Below, in pieces: positions 1-8,128 of a stretch of 64,000 nt of DNA. This DNA is from Ectopseudomonas composti. Lineage in GTDB: Bacteria > Pseudomonadota > Gammaproteobacteria > Pseudomonadales > Pseudomonadaceae. The translations under genes and the position numbers were made by a program. How positions within the stretch are numbered: the stretch's first letter is position 1; every line of letters begins with the position of its first letter. The DNA lies in assembly GCF_001567565.1 (NCBI RefSeq), contig NZ_LSSW01000013.1:1-64000 (forward strand), written 5' to 3'. The notes below the pieces were generated by a model. It was given only the letters and a program-made list of their open reading frames with translations, was not told where the DNA came from and made no database searches.

Positions 1-540
1 GTTCCGGTGCTGCTCCGGGGGCCGGCTTACAAGGGCCGTCCCTGGCCCTTTAAGCCTCTCGCCGCATCCATGCGGCTCACTCCCCTACGCAACACCTCCA
101 CTCGGCCTCCTGACGGGACCTGGTCGCAAGCTTGCGACATCTCCGGAAGATCAAAGTCGGTAGCGTTTGGCTTTTGCTCTTGAAGCGCGATCTCACAGAC
201 GACGCCCAAGTCCCCTTCAGGAGGCCGAGTGGAATCACCGTGGAAGGGGTTGAGCGACATGGATGTCGCGAGAGCTGCGATGGGCCAGGGATGGCCCTTC
301 GCAGCGTGCCCCTGGAGCGGTGATGGAAGGAGGGAACCCCGGCGCAGCCGGGGCCGTATGCAGGGGGGTGTTTCTTTGCTTACTTTCTTTGCACAAGCAA
401 AGAAAGTGAGTCGCCCGTAAGGGGCGAAACCCATCAGGCCAGGCGGCGTGCTAATGGAGAGTGCCAAGTCATCGACAGCTAGCACTTAATTGCCAGCCCG
501 GTGTCAACTCGCACATTCCCCAAACTATGCGAAGAGCCAA
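1..540. repeat. Left copy of a long palindromic repeat (cut by the window edge)
   Basis: This stretch matches the reverse complement of about 61809-62349 nearly base for base (left position plus right position is about 62349-62350). I estimate about 90% identity by eye. It contains a perfect 16-bp inverted repeat at 98-113 and 217-232 (CCACTCGGCCTCCTGA and its complement). A CTTTCTTTGC / GCAAAGAAAG hairpin lies near 380-405 and a CGCCC-GTAA-GGGCG hairpin at 412-426. The centre of symmetry is near 165, so about 100 bases of the palindrome should lie outside the window. It can be translated in several frames, but I see no gene-like start, ribosome site or codon bias. Confidence 0.85.
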
Positions 541-542
541 AA

Positions 543-576
543 AAAAGCCGGCACTCCTTGCGGGGTGCCGGCTTTT
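543..576 (-). terminator. Rho-independent terminator of icmP
   Basis: A 12-bp stem (AAAAGCCGGCAC / GTGCCGGCTTTT) is followed on the minus strand by a run of eight T. It sits 17 bases past the icmP stop codon, at the inner edge of the repeat arm. Confidence 0.85.
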
Positions 577-592
577 CAACCTGCGGCGTCGA

Positions 593-1927
593 TCAGAACT
601 CGTGATCGGCGGTGTCAGGGTTCAGGTCGCTGATGCCCAGCTTGCCGGCAGCCTGCTCGATGGCACCGGTCTGCTTGACTAGGGCGGCGATGGCATCGCG
701 CACCAGTTGCTGGCCTTCGGCGTTGTCGGCCGCGATCAGTTGGTCGAAGTGCACGTTGTTCTTCTCGGCGCTGTCGACCAGGGCCTGCAGCTTGGCTTCG
801 GTGTCCTGCAGGTCGGCCTTGAGCGTCGTGTCGGCCTGAGCATCGGCCTTGGCCACCAGCTCGGACAGGCTCGGACCGGTCAGGGTGGTGCCGTCGACCT
901 TCTTGTACTCGCCCAGGTAGACGTTGCGAATGCCCTTGCCGTTGTAGAAGTGCGAGTTATGGGTGTTGTCGCTGAAGCAGTCGTGCTCGTCTTCGGTGGA
1001 GTTGGCTTCCAACGCGACCTTCATGCGTTCGCCAGCCAGTTCGCCGAGCGACAGGCTGCCCATGCCGAACAGCATCTTGCGCAGGCCGTTCTCGCCCGAG
1101 TCGGCGACCAGCTCGCTGCGGTAGTTGCCTTCAACGCCGTCTTTCCACTGCTCGACCATGTCGTTCAGGTCGCTGACCAGCAGGTCTGTGGCTGCCTTGA
1201 GGAAGGCACGGCGGCGCTCGTTGTGGCCGCCGGTGGCGCCTTCACCCACTACATAATCGGTGTACGGACGCTCACCGGCGCCTGGGTTGGTGCCGTTGAG
1301 GTCCTGGCCCCAGAGCAGGAATTCGATGGCGTGGTAGCCGGTCGCCACGTTGGCTTCGGAGCCGCCCAGCTCGTTCAGGCTGGCCAGCAGCTCGCCGTTG
1401 ATCTCGGTGACGTCGATCTTGTCTTCGCCGACCTGGATCTCGGTGTTGGCGATGATGTTGGCCTGCGCGCCCGGGTTGCCCAGCGCATGCTGGTAGTCGT
1501 CGGCGACGTAGTCGATCAGGCCTTCGTCCAGCGGCCAGGCATTGAGCTGACCTTCCCACTCGTCGACCACCGGGTTGCCGAAACGGAACACTTCGCTCTG
1601 CATGTACGGCACGCGGGCGGCCAGCCAGGCTTCGCGCGCGGCCTTCAGGGTCGCCTCGCTGGGATCGGCAAGCAGCGCATCGACAGCGCTTTGCAGCGCT
1701 TTGCCGGTGCTGGCGGCGTCGCTGAACACGGCCAGGGCCAGGTCGGCGTAATGGTTGACCACGGCCTTGGCCGCCGCCTCGTCGACCTTGCCTGCAGCTG
1801 GGGCCGCGTTCTCGGTGGCGGTAGCAGGGGTGGCTGCCTGGGTGGCAGGGGCTTTGTCTTCGCCACAGCCAGCGAGGGAAATGGCGATGGCCAGCAGGCT
1901 GGCGGAGGCCAGGGGCATACGAATCAT
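593..1927 (-). CDS. icmP: Imelysin-family (peptidase M75) lipoprotein, IcmP-like
   Basis: The protein has 444 residues and begins with a lipoprotein signal whose lipobox is SLAGC (Cys about 21), then a low-complexity Ala/Thr/Pro linker. The imelysin domain carries the family's GxHxxE motif as GYHAIEF near residue 200. P. aeruginosa IcmP, an outer-membrane protein first described as insulin-cleaving, has nearly the same length. Current knowledge of the family points to iron-linked, EfeO-like binding rather than proven proteolysis. The ATG at 1927 is chosen because AAGGA lies 8 bases upstream. The neighbours (lemA, a GIDE-like gene, bifA, sodB) match the order I recall around icmP in P. aeruginosa. 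Its usual companions (DUF1111, second imelysin, DUF1513) are instead at 33730-37324. An upstream palindrome suggests Fur control. Confidence 0.88.
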   Translation of the reverse strand: MIRMPLASASLLAIAISLAGCGEDKAPATQAATPATATENAAPAAGKVDEAAAKAVVNHYADLALAVFSDAASTGKALQSAVDALLADPSEATLKAAREAWLAARVPYMQSEVFRFGNPVVDEWEGQLNAWPLDEGLIDYVADDYQHALGNPGAQANIIANTEIQVGEDKIDVTEINGELLASLNELGGSEANVATGYHAIEFLLWGQDLNGTNPGAGERPYTDYVVGEGATGGHNERRRAFLKAATDLLVSDLNDMVEQWKDGVEGNYRSELVADSGENGLRKMLFGMGSLSLGELAGERMKVALEANSTEDEHDCFSDNTHNSHFYNGKGIRNVYLGEYKKVDGTTLTGPSLSELVAKADAQADTTLKADLQDTEAKLQALVDSAEKNNVHFDQLIAADNAEGQQLVRDAIAALVKQTGAIEQAAGKLGISDLNPDTADHEF

Positions 1928-1987
1928 GGCGGGGTCCTTTGCGTGTCGAAATGTGGACGGTACTCAGAGGTACCTGAAAAACTGCAA

Positions 1988-2012
1988 CATAATGCAAATG
2001 TTTCGCATTATG
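1988..2012 (-). promoter_or_regulatory. Promoter and Fur-like palindrome of icmP
   Basis: CATAATGC (1988-1995) and GCATTATG (2005-2012) form perfect 8-bp arms around a 9-base spacer. On the minus strand a TTTACA -35 (2013-2018) and a CATTAT -10 (1989-1994) are 18 bases apart, so the palindrome fills the promoter spacer. The inner 19 bases resemble Pseudomonas Fur boxes (AATG near one end, TTC.CATT at the other). The protein that binds is inferred. Confidence 0.55.
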
Positions 2013-2116
2013 TGTAAAGGCCATTATTCGTTGCTGTGCGGGATATCGCTGCCGAGGCGCCGCGCTGCCGTTAGAATGCCAGTACCTGAATCGCAGTTCT
2101 GCATGGAGAAAACTGC

Positions 2117-2689
2117 ATGAGCCTAACCGCCGTGATCGTCATCGTTGTCCTCGTCCTGCTCGGCGCCTATGCGGTGTCGCTGTACAACGGTCTGGTGCGC
2201 CTCAAGCATGGCGTGAGCAAGGCCTGGTCGAACATCGATGTGCTGCTCAAGCAGCGGCATGACGAGCTGCCCAAGCTGGTGGAGACCTGCAAGCAGTACA
2301 TGCAGTACGAAGGCTCGACCCTGGAGCGGGTGATTGCCGCGCGTAGCGCCGTTGCCAGCGCGCGTGAGCAGCAGGATGTCAGTGCCCTGGGCAAGGCCGA
2401 GAGCGGCCTGCGCGCGGGCCTCGGTCAACTGTTCGCACTGGCCGAGAACTACCCCGAGCTGAAGGCCAACGACAGCTTTCAGCACCTGCAGCAACGCATC
2501 AGCGGCCTGGAAAACGGCATCGCCGACCGCCGCGAGCTGTACAACGAAGCGGTCAATCTGAATAACGTGCGTATCGAGCAGTTCCCCGACGTACTCATCG
2601 CGCGCATGTTCAACTTCCAGGCGGCCGAGCTGCTGGTGTTCAGTGAGGCGGAAAAAGCTGACGTCGATCTGAAGTCGCTGTTCAACTGA
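2117..2689 (+). CDS. lemA: LemA family protein
   Basis: The protein has 190 residues, with an N-terminal transmembrane helix (about residues 5-23) followed by a long helical domain. The LemA signature is visible: YNGLVRLKHGVSKAWSNIDV at about 23-42, then LLKQRHDELPKLVE. This is the usual family length. LemA proteins are inner-membrane anchored with the helical part outside the cytoplasm, and their biochemical role is unsettled. GGAG lies 7-11 bases before the ATG. The next gene starts only 11 bases after the stop codon and encodes a GIDE-like membrane protein, a pairing seen in many bacteria. The two are probably co-transcribed and work at the envelope. The gene name is the family name, not the unrelated gacS synonym. 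Confidence 0.85.
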   Translation: MSLTAVIVIVVLVLLGAYAVSLYNGLVRLKHGVSKAWSNIDVLLKQRHDELPKLVETCKQYMQYEGSTLERVIAARSAVASAREQQDVSALGKAESGLRAGLGQLFALAENYPELKANDSFQHLQQRISGLENGIADRRELYNEAVNLNNVRIEQFPDVLIARMFNFQAAELLVFSEAEKADVDLKSLFN

Positions 2690-2699
2690 GCGTCTGCCG

Positions 2700-3605
2700 A
2701 TGTTGCAGGTCGACCCTTTCGGCTTCTTCTTCACGCTCACCCTGACCCTTGGTGCCTGCCTGGCTGGCGCCTGGTGGTGCCTGCGGCGCTGGTCGCAGGC
2801 GCGCCATCTGCTCGACACTCCGACCTCGAAGATTCGCTCGGCGGCGCAGGGTTACGTCGAGCTCTATGGTGTGCTCGAAGAGCTGCCGGACATGCAGCTG
2901 CGTGGACCTCTGACCGGTAAGCCCTGCCTGTGGTGGCGCTTTCGCATCGAGGAGTACCGTTCCAGTGGCAAGAAGCGCAGCTGGCGGGTCGTCGAGAGTG
3001 GCGCCAGCGACGCCTGGCTGCGCCTGGTCGATGGTACCGGCGAATGCTTGATAGACCCTCGTGGTGCCGAGATTCGTGCTGCGGTGCGCGAAGTCTGGGA
3101 GGGCAATCTGCGGCATCCGTTGGGCCCGGCCAAGAGCGGGTTGTTTGGCTTTCTGAGCAGCGGCCAGCGTTATCGCTACAGCGAGGAGCGCTTCCATAGC
3201 GGCCAGCCGTTGTATGCCATCGGTGATTTTTGCACACGAGGTGCGGCACAACAGGGGTTCGACAGGCATGCCGCGCAAGGCGAGGTGATCCGCGAATGGA
3301 AAGGCGATTACTCCGGTCTTTTGCGACGTTTCGACAGTGACGGCAACGGCGAACTCGACGAGCAGGAGTGGAATCGCGTGCGACTTGCGGCGCAACTGGA
3401 GGCCGAGGACAGGCATCGGCAAAAGGCATCCGAACCGGCACAGCATCACATGGCCAAATCCGGCGAACGCCAGCCGTTCATTCTTTCCAACAGCGGAGAG
3501 GACGAGCTGGCCCGCAGCTTTTACTGGCAAGCCGCCGGGGGCGCTGTGCTGTGCCTGGGCGGGGCATTGGCCACTGCCTGGATATTGGGTGTGCAGAACT
3601 GGTGA
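2700..3605 (+). CDS. GIDE-like membrane protein with an EF-hand motif
   Basis: The protein has 301 residues. An N-terminal transmembrane helix (about 5-25) and a C-terminal one (about 277-297) flank a soluble domain. The segment around residues 40-80 (IRSAAQGYVELYG, then GKPCLWWRFRIEEY) resembles the GIDE domain found beside LemA in bacteria. Near residue 212 there is an EF-hand-type loop, DSDGNGELDEQEW, with Asp, Asp, Asn and Glu at the expected calcium positions. It is translationally close to lemA (11-base gap) and converges with bifA across a bidirectional terminator. It matches the unnamed gene between bifA and lemA in P. aeruginosa as I recall it. No catalytic function is proposed. Confidence 0.7.
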   Translation: MLQVDPFGFFFTLTLTLGACLAGAWWCLRRWSQARHLLDTPTSKIRSAAQGYVELYGVLEELPDMQLRGPLTGKPCLWWRFRIEEYRSSGKKRSWRVVESGASDAWLRLVDGTGECLIDPRGAEIRAAVREVWEGNLRHPLGPAKSGLFGFLSSGQRYRYSEERFHSGQPLYAIGDFCTRGAAQQGFDRHAAQGEVIREWKGDYSGLLRRFDSDGNGELDEQEWNRVRLAAQLEAEDRHRQKASEPAQHHMAKSGERQPFILSNSGEDELARSFYWQAAGGAVLCLGGALATAWILGVQNW

Positions 3606-3623
3606 GCCGGTTATTGCGCTCAA

Positions 3624-3657
3624 ACGAAAACACCGCGACAGATCGCGGCGTTTTCGT
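3624..3657. terminator. Bidirectional terminator between the GIDE-like gene and bifA
   Basis: ACGAAAAC-CCGCGA and its complement form a long stem with A- and T-rich edges on both sides. It lies between convergent genes that end at 3605 and 3667. Confidence 0.8.
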
Positions 3658-3666
3658 CGGTGAGGA

Positions 3667-5721
3667 TCACAGCGTCGCGGCGGAACTCAGGCGCCTTGCC
3701 TGCTTGAGGAACAGGGTCAGTTCGCGAGCTGGCAGCGGTTTGCTGTAGAAGTAGCCCTGACCCTCGTGGCAACCCTGGGCAATGATGTAGGCCTCCTGCT
3801 CGGCGGTTTCCACACCTTCGGCGATGACCTGCATGCCCAGGCTCTTGCCCAGCTGGATGATGGCGCGAACGATGGTGGCGTCGTCTTCGTCCTCGAGCAG
3901 ATCCTGGACGAAACTCTTGTCGATCTTGATCTTGTCCAGCGGCAGGCTCTTCAGATAGCTCAGCGACGAATAGCCGGTGCCGAAGTCGTCGATGGCGATC
4001 AGCGCGCCAGAGCGGCGCAGGCTGAGCAGGTGCTGCGCCGCGGTGCTGATGTCTTCCATCAGGCCGGTCTCGGTCACCTCCAGCTCAAGGCTCTTCGGCG
4101 GCAGGCGATAGACCTGCATCAGGTTGTTGACCACGCGTGGTAGTTCGGCATGGTGCAGCTGCACCGTGGACAGGTTGATGGCCATGCGCAGGTCGCTGAA
4201 CCCCTGGTCATGCCATTCGCGCAGCTGGCGGCAGGTCTGGTCGAGAATCCACTCGCCGATGGGAATGATGGTGCCGTTCTGCTCCGCCAGCGGGATGAAC
4301 AGGTCCGGCGCGACGAAGCCATGTTGCGGGTGCTGCCAGCGCAGCAACGCTTCGACGCCAACCACGCGATGGTCGCGGTAGTCCACCTGGGGCTGATAGA
4401 CCAGATGCAGCTGGTTCTGCGCGAGGGCATCGCGCAGGTCCTTTTCCAGCTCGCGGCGACGGCGCATCTCACTGTCGACGCTGGCGATGTAGAACTGGTA
4501 GCGGTTGCGCGAGCGGCTCTTGGCCAGGGTCATGGTCTGCTCGGCTTTCTGCAGCAGCTTCTCGGTGCTGTCGCCGTCTTCGGGGAACAGGGTGATGCCG
4601 ATGGTGGCGCGCAAACGTACTTCGTGCTGATCGAGCTGGAAGGGCAGTTCCAGATCGTCGAGCACGCTCTGCGCCAGTTCCGCGGCCTCGTAAGGTTGCT
4701 CGATATCGGCCTGCACCAGGGCGAACTGATCGCCACCGAGACGGGCCAGGGCGCCAAGGCGGCCACTGTGGCTGCGCAGGCGGTCGGACAGCGCCAGCAG
4801 TAGCTGGTCACCGCTCTGATAGCTGAACTGCTCGTTGATGCCCTTGAAGTCATCCAGGCCGACGCACAGAACAGCGACACGACGCTGCAGGCGACCGGCG
4901 TCTTCGAGAATCTGGTCGAGCTGCTGTTGCAGCTGCTGGCGATTGGGCAGGCCGGTGAGGAAGTCGTATTGCGCCATGCGCAGCAGGCTGTTCTCGGCCT
5001 CACGGCGCAGGTGAGTGTTGCGTTCGATAGAGGAGAGCAACTGGTTGGCGGTATTGATCCACAAGCCCAGCTCGTTCTTCTCGTTGCCCTTGAGCATGGG
5101 CAGCTTGTGCTCGCTGGGGCGGTCGGGGTTGATGTTGGTGAGGTGCTCGATGATCTGTGAAAGAGGCTTGGTCAGCAGCCAGTGGTAGACCAGATAGAGC
5201 ACCAGGCCCATGGCCATGGCGCGTAGCACGCCGGAGATGAAGATGATCACCGAGTTGGTGACGAAACTCTCGCCGTAGGGCGCAGTGTCGAGGGTGATGT
5301 TGAGGTCGCCGTAGTACTCGCTGTAGGGGCCGCGACCTACCAGTTTGGTGGAGAAATGCTGCTCCTGGCCAAGGATCGGATCGGTCAGCCAGCGCGTGGG
5401 AATCTGCGCCAGATCCCGCGTGCGTTCGGCAAGCATCGGTTCGTTGGGGTGGCCGATGGCGGCGTAGCGTACGGACTCGTGCTGGAACAGCCCCTCGATC
5501 ACCTGCATGCCCATTTCCCGGTCCAGGCTGTACACCGCCTGGGTCGAGGGATCACGGAACATGCCGAGGATGCGCTGAGCATCGTTGGAGACGGCCTGAC
5601 GCGTCTTGTAGGCATCGAACACGATTTGCGCGCAGCTCAGCACCACCCCGACCACCAGTGCTGAAAGCAGCACCACACGGAGCAACTTGAGTGACAAGCT
5701 GTTTTTCAAATCCAGCTTCAA
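3667..5721 (-). CDS. bifA: Cyclic-di-GMP phosphodiesterase BifA
   Basis: The protein has 684 residues. An N-terminal transmembrane helix (about 10-30) leads to a periplasmic segment, a second membrane segment (about 155-180) and a HAMP-like linker. A degenerate GGDEF domain follows (GGDQF near residue 328), then a complete EAL domain with EALLRW, INLS, DDFGTGYSSL, KIDKSFV and VIAEGVET. BifA degrades c-di-GMP and inversely controls biofilm formation and swarming in Pseudomonas. Position beside sodB, lemA and icmP agrees with P. aeruginosa gene order. There is no good ATG. I choose TTG at 5721 because AAGGA lies 7 bases upstream. A TTG at 5727 is also in frame, but its ribosome site would be too close. 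Confidence 0.92.
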   Translation of the reverse strand: MKLDLKNSLSLKLLRVVLLSALVVGVVLSCAQIVFDAYKTRQAVSNDAQRILGMFRDPSTQAVYSLDREMGMQVIEGLFQHESVRYAAIGHPNEPMLAERTRDLAQIPTRWLTDPILGQEQHFSTKLVGRGPYSEYYGDLNITLDTAPYGESFVTNSVIIFISGVLRAMAMGLVLYLVYHWLLTKPLSQIIEHLTNINPDRPSEHKLPMLKGNEKNELGLWINTANQLLSSIERNTHLRREAENSLLRMAQYDFLTGLPNRQQLQQQLDQILEDAGRLQRRVAVLCVGLDDFKGINEQFSYQSGDQLLLALSDRLRSHSGRLGALARLGGDQFALVQADIEQPYEAAELAQSVLDDLELPFQLDQHEVRLRATIGITLFPEDGDSTEKLLQKAEQTMTLAKSRSRNRYQFYIASVDSEMRRRRELEKDLRDALAQNQLHLVYQPQVDYRDHRVVGVEALLRWQHPQHGFVAPDLFIPLAEQNGTIIPIGEWILDQTCRQLREWHDQGFSDLRMAINLSTVQLHHAELPRVVNNLMQVYRLPPKSLELEVTETGLMEDISTAAQHLLSLRRSGALIAIDDFGTGYSSLSYLKSLPLDKIKIDKSFVQDLLEDEDDATIVRAIIQLGKSLGMQVIAEGVETAEQEAYIIAQGCHEGQGYFYSKPLPARELTLFLKQARRLSSAATL

Positions 5722-5977
5722 AGGCAATTCCTTATGTCGATGCTTACAGCGTCAGTCAGACGAGAGTATTGGCAATCTAATCTTGGCCGTCAAAGGGCCA
5801 TCACCTCTGGTGGCAATTTTTATTCCTCAAGGGTCGCTCCTGGTGCGAGTCGACGTCTTCAGCGCAATTCCTTGCTCTGTGTCGGTGCGATGGTGACCGA
5901 CTTGAGCGCTCTTGGTGGTATTGGCCGCGTTTCGTCGTGGCGTCCGCAGTAGCGCAGTTTGTCGCCTGATTCGAGGC

Positions 5978-5993
5978 TGGCACAAGAGTTGCG
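5978..5993 (+). promoter_or_regulatory. Sigma-54 promoter of amt
   Basis: TGGCACAAGAGTTGCG fits the sigma-54 pattern TGGCACG-N4-TTGCW, with the invariant GG and GC spaced exactly. Transcription would start near 6004, about 20 bases before the amt ATG at 6025. NtrC control under nitrogen limitation is the expected regulation, but I did not find a convincing NtrC site. The region 5728-5977 holds no other clear feature apart from several GGTGCG-like half sites. Confidence 0.85.
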
Positions 5994-6024
5994 AACGTCG
6001 GGCATCGCACAGGAGGGAACCGTG

Positions 6025-7320
6025 ATGAAAACGCTCATGCTGTTGCTCGTCGTTATCAGCTTTGCCCCGCAGGCTCAGGCTGCCAGTGAAGAGGCTGCCA
6101 ATACGGCCTGGCTGGTCTTGGCCAGTGTGCTGGTGTTCTTCATGCAAGCGGGGTTCGCCTTGCTGGAGAGTGGCATGGCGCGGGCCAAGAACGCTGTCAA
6201 CGTGATGATGAAGAACTACATGGACTGTTGTGTTGGCGGCATCGTGTTCTGGCTGTTCGGTTTTGGTCTGATGTTCGGCGCCAATGCCACTGGCTGGTTC
6301 GGTATGAGTCATTTCGCCCCCAACGCGGGTGAACCCTGGGATTACACCTTCCTGTTGTTTCAGATGATGTTCGCCGCCACCGCTGCGACCATTGCCAGCG
6401 GGGCGATGGCTGAGCGTACGCGCTACGGTGCCTACCTGATCGGTGCGCTGCTGATCAGCGGTGTGATCTACCCGATATTCGGCAGTTGGGTGTGGGGCGG
6501 CCTGTATGGCGGTCAGGGCTGGTTGGCCAAGCTCGGCTTCATCGACTTCGCGGGGTCGACCGTGGTGCACAGCATCGGTGCCTGGTGTGCACTGGCGGGG
6601 ATTCTGGTGCTTGGCCCGCGTCTCGGTCGCTTCGCCCCCGATGGCAAGGCGCGTCTGATTCCAGGGCACAATCTCGGTCTGGTGGCATTGGGCGGTTTCA
6701 TCCTTTGGGTCGGTTGGTTCGGTTTCAACGCTGGCAGCAACCTGAAAGTCAGCAGCAGCCTTGGGCTGATTGCCCTGAATACCCATCTGGCTGCAGTCGC
6801 TGGCGCGCTCGGCGCTCTACTGGCGCAACGCAGCGCATCCAGCCCGGTGCTCTTGACCACCACGGTGAACGGTTCGATTGGCGGGCTGGTGGGTATCACC
6901 GCCGGCTGTGCCAGCATGGCGCCTGGCTTCGCGTTGCTCAGCGGGCTGGTTGCCGGCTTCGTCGTGGTGTACGGCATGCGCTTGCTCGATCGTATGCGGC
7001 TCGACGATGTCGTCGGTGCGATTCCGGTCCATGGGTTCGCCGGCATTTGGGGCACGTTGGCAGCGGGTCTGTTCTATCAGGGCGATCTGTTCAACTGGGA
7101 GCGTGTCGCCGTGCAGGCATTGGGCGCGGCAGCCGCCTTTGCCTGGGCTTTTCCGGTTGCTCTGGTGTTCTACTTCCTGCTGGCCAGGACCATCGGGCTG
7201 AGGGTTTCGACCCAGCAGGAGCAGCGCGGTCTGGATTTCGCCGAACATGCCGAAGTCGGTTATCCGGAGTTCAATCTGACGCAGACCTTCGACAGTGAAC
7301 AATGGTCGAGGAGGGGGTGA
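6025..7320 (+). CDS. amt: Ammonium transporter, Amt family
   Basis: The protein has 431 residues and begins with a cleavable-looking signal (MKTLMLLLVVISF...QAQA), followed by eleven predicted membrane helices. Family landmarks are FMQAGFALLESG in the first helix, ARAKNAVNVMMKN, and the twin histidine region as STVVHSIGAW and VHGFAGIWGTL. It conducts ammonium or methylammonium across the inner membrane. The ATG at 6025 has AGGAGG 8 bases upstream. An in-frame ATG at 5959 lies upstream of the sigma-54 promoter and is rejected. No glnK is adjacent, unlike the common glnK-amtB arrangement, so this may be a second Amt. The following gene overlaps its end by a few bases or abuts it. Confidence 0.92.
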   Translation: MKTLMLLLVVISFAPQAQAASEEAANTAWLVLASVLVFFMQAGFALLESGMARAKNAVNVMMKNYMDCCVGGIVFWLFGFGLMFGANATGWFGMSHFAPNAGEPWDYTFLLFQMMFAATAATIASGAMAERTRYGAYLIGALLISGVIYPIFGSWVWGGLYGGQGWLAKLGFIDFAGSTVVHSIGAWCALAGILVLGPRLGRFAPDGKARLIPGHNLGLVALGGFILWVGWFGFNAGSNLKVSSSLGLIALNTHLAAVAGALGALLAQRSASSPVLLTTTVNGSIGGLVGITAGCASMAPGFALLSGLVAGFVVVYGMRLLDRMRLDDVVGAIPVHGFAGIWGTLAAGLFYQGDLFNWERVAVQALGAAAAFAWAFPVALVFYFLLARTIGLRVSTQQEQRGLDFAEHAEVGYPEFNLTQTFDSEQWSRRG

Positions 7321-7322
7321 GG

Positions 7323-7967
7323 ATGAGATTGAGCCTGCGACGACGCGCGATCTATACCGGCCTGGTTGGGCACTTTTCCGATGAAGAGGTCTGGCCGTTG
7401 CTGGCGCTGTGGGAGAACAAGTACGCGGAGCAGCCGCCGTTCGCCCTCAATGAATTTCTCGCCGAGGTGGTGCTGCGTACCGAGCGAAAAGTCGAGCGCG
7501 CGCGGCTGTACCGCGAGTTGGTCGGTGCCTTGACCGGTCCTCCTGCGCAGTTGCTGCCGGATCCGTCGGAGCAACTGACCGCCTGGCGCCAGGGGCGTAA
7601 TGAGGCGGTGCGGCAAGTCGCGACTCCTGATAGCGCTGCGCAATCGACTTTCCTGGCCTTGAGTCGGACCTTGCTGGAGCAGCTAGAGAGCCCGCAGCAG
7701 ATGGCATTGAGGCTCTTTGCCGCCGGTAACCTGTCCGGCATGGGGGTAAGTGCCGAGCTGTCGACACGCTTGCGTATCTGGCTGGAGCAGGGCGGGGACG
7801 ACGCAGTCGCCAGTCTGGGGCTTGAGCAACTGCGCAAGCTGCTGAATCTGCTCTATATCGGGCTTTGCGAGTTTCTCGGGCCGGTGCGTGCCGACCGCGT
7901 GCTGAGCCAGGCGGTCAGCCGTGTGGAGGCGCAGGGGGTGGAGTTCTCACCGCGCCGGCTTCTCTAG
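7323..7967 (+). CDS. Unknown protein translationally linked to amt
   Basis: The protein has 214 residues. It looks soluble, mostly helical and leucine/arginine rich, with no signal peptide or membrane segment and no motif I recognise. I choose ATG at 7323, two bases after the amt stop codon, because GGAGGGGGTGAG precedes it. A GTG-type start at 7302 overlapping amt is an alternative. Being in the same transcript as a sigma-54-driven amt suggests a nitrogen-related job, but nothing in its sequence shows this. Confidence 0.7.
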   Translation: MRLSLRRRAIYTGLVGHFSDEEVWPLLALWENKYAEQPPFALNEFLAEVVLRTERKVERARLYRELVGALTGPPAQLLPDPSEQLTAWRQGRNEAVRQVATPDSAAQSTFLALSRTLLEQLESPQQMALRLFAAGNLSGMGVSAELSTRLRIWLEQGGDDAVASLGLEQLRKLLNLLYIGLCEFLGPVRADRVLSQAVSRVEAQGVEFSPRRLL

Positions 7968-8081
7968 CAGACTGCTGAAAAAACTGCCCCGGCTTTGGCC
8001 TTGGGCGCCTGTCTGCTTTCTGCATCCATGCCGCCGGCGCCTGCGTGTTTCGACGCTCTGCCGACGCCAGGGCCAGAAACG

Positions 8082-8109
8082 AAAAACCCGGCCATCAAGG
8101 CCGGGTTTT
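8082..8109. terminator. Terminator downstream of sodB
   Basis: AAAACCCGGCC / GGCCGGGTTTT hairpin with an A-tract on one side and a T-tract on the other. It lies between the unknown plus-strand gene ending at 7967 and sodB on the minus strand, and could serve both. Confidence 0.85.
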
Positions 8110-8128
8110 CGCATTACGGGGCTTGGAT

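Noticed and set aside
27..485. Open frame of about 150 codons on the minus strand, with a close relative on the plus strand at 61864-62265
   Set aside because: Both are the two copies of the palindromic repeat read in the same direction. There is no ribosome site and other frames are equally open, so the similarity reflects the DNA repeat, not a protein.
707..2017. Long plus-strand frame opposite icmP
   Set aside because: Shadow of icmP with a composition rich in Gln, Val, Gly and His. There is no start signal.
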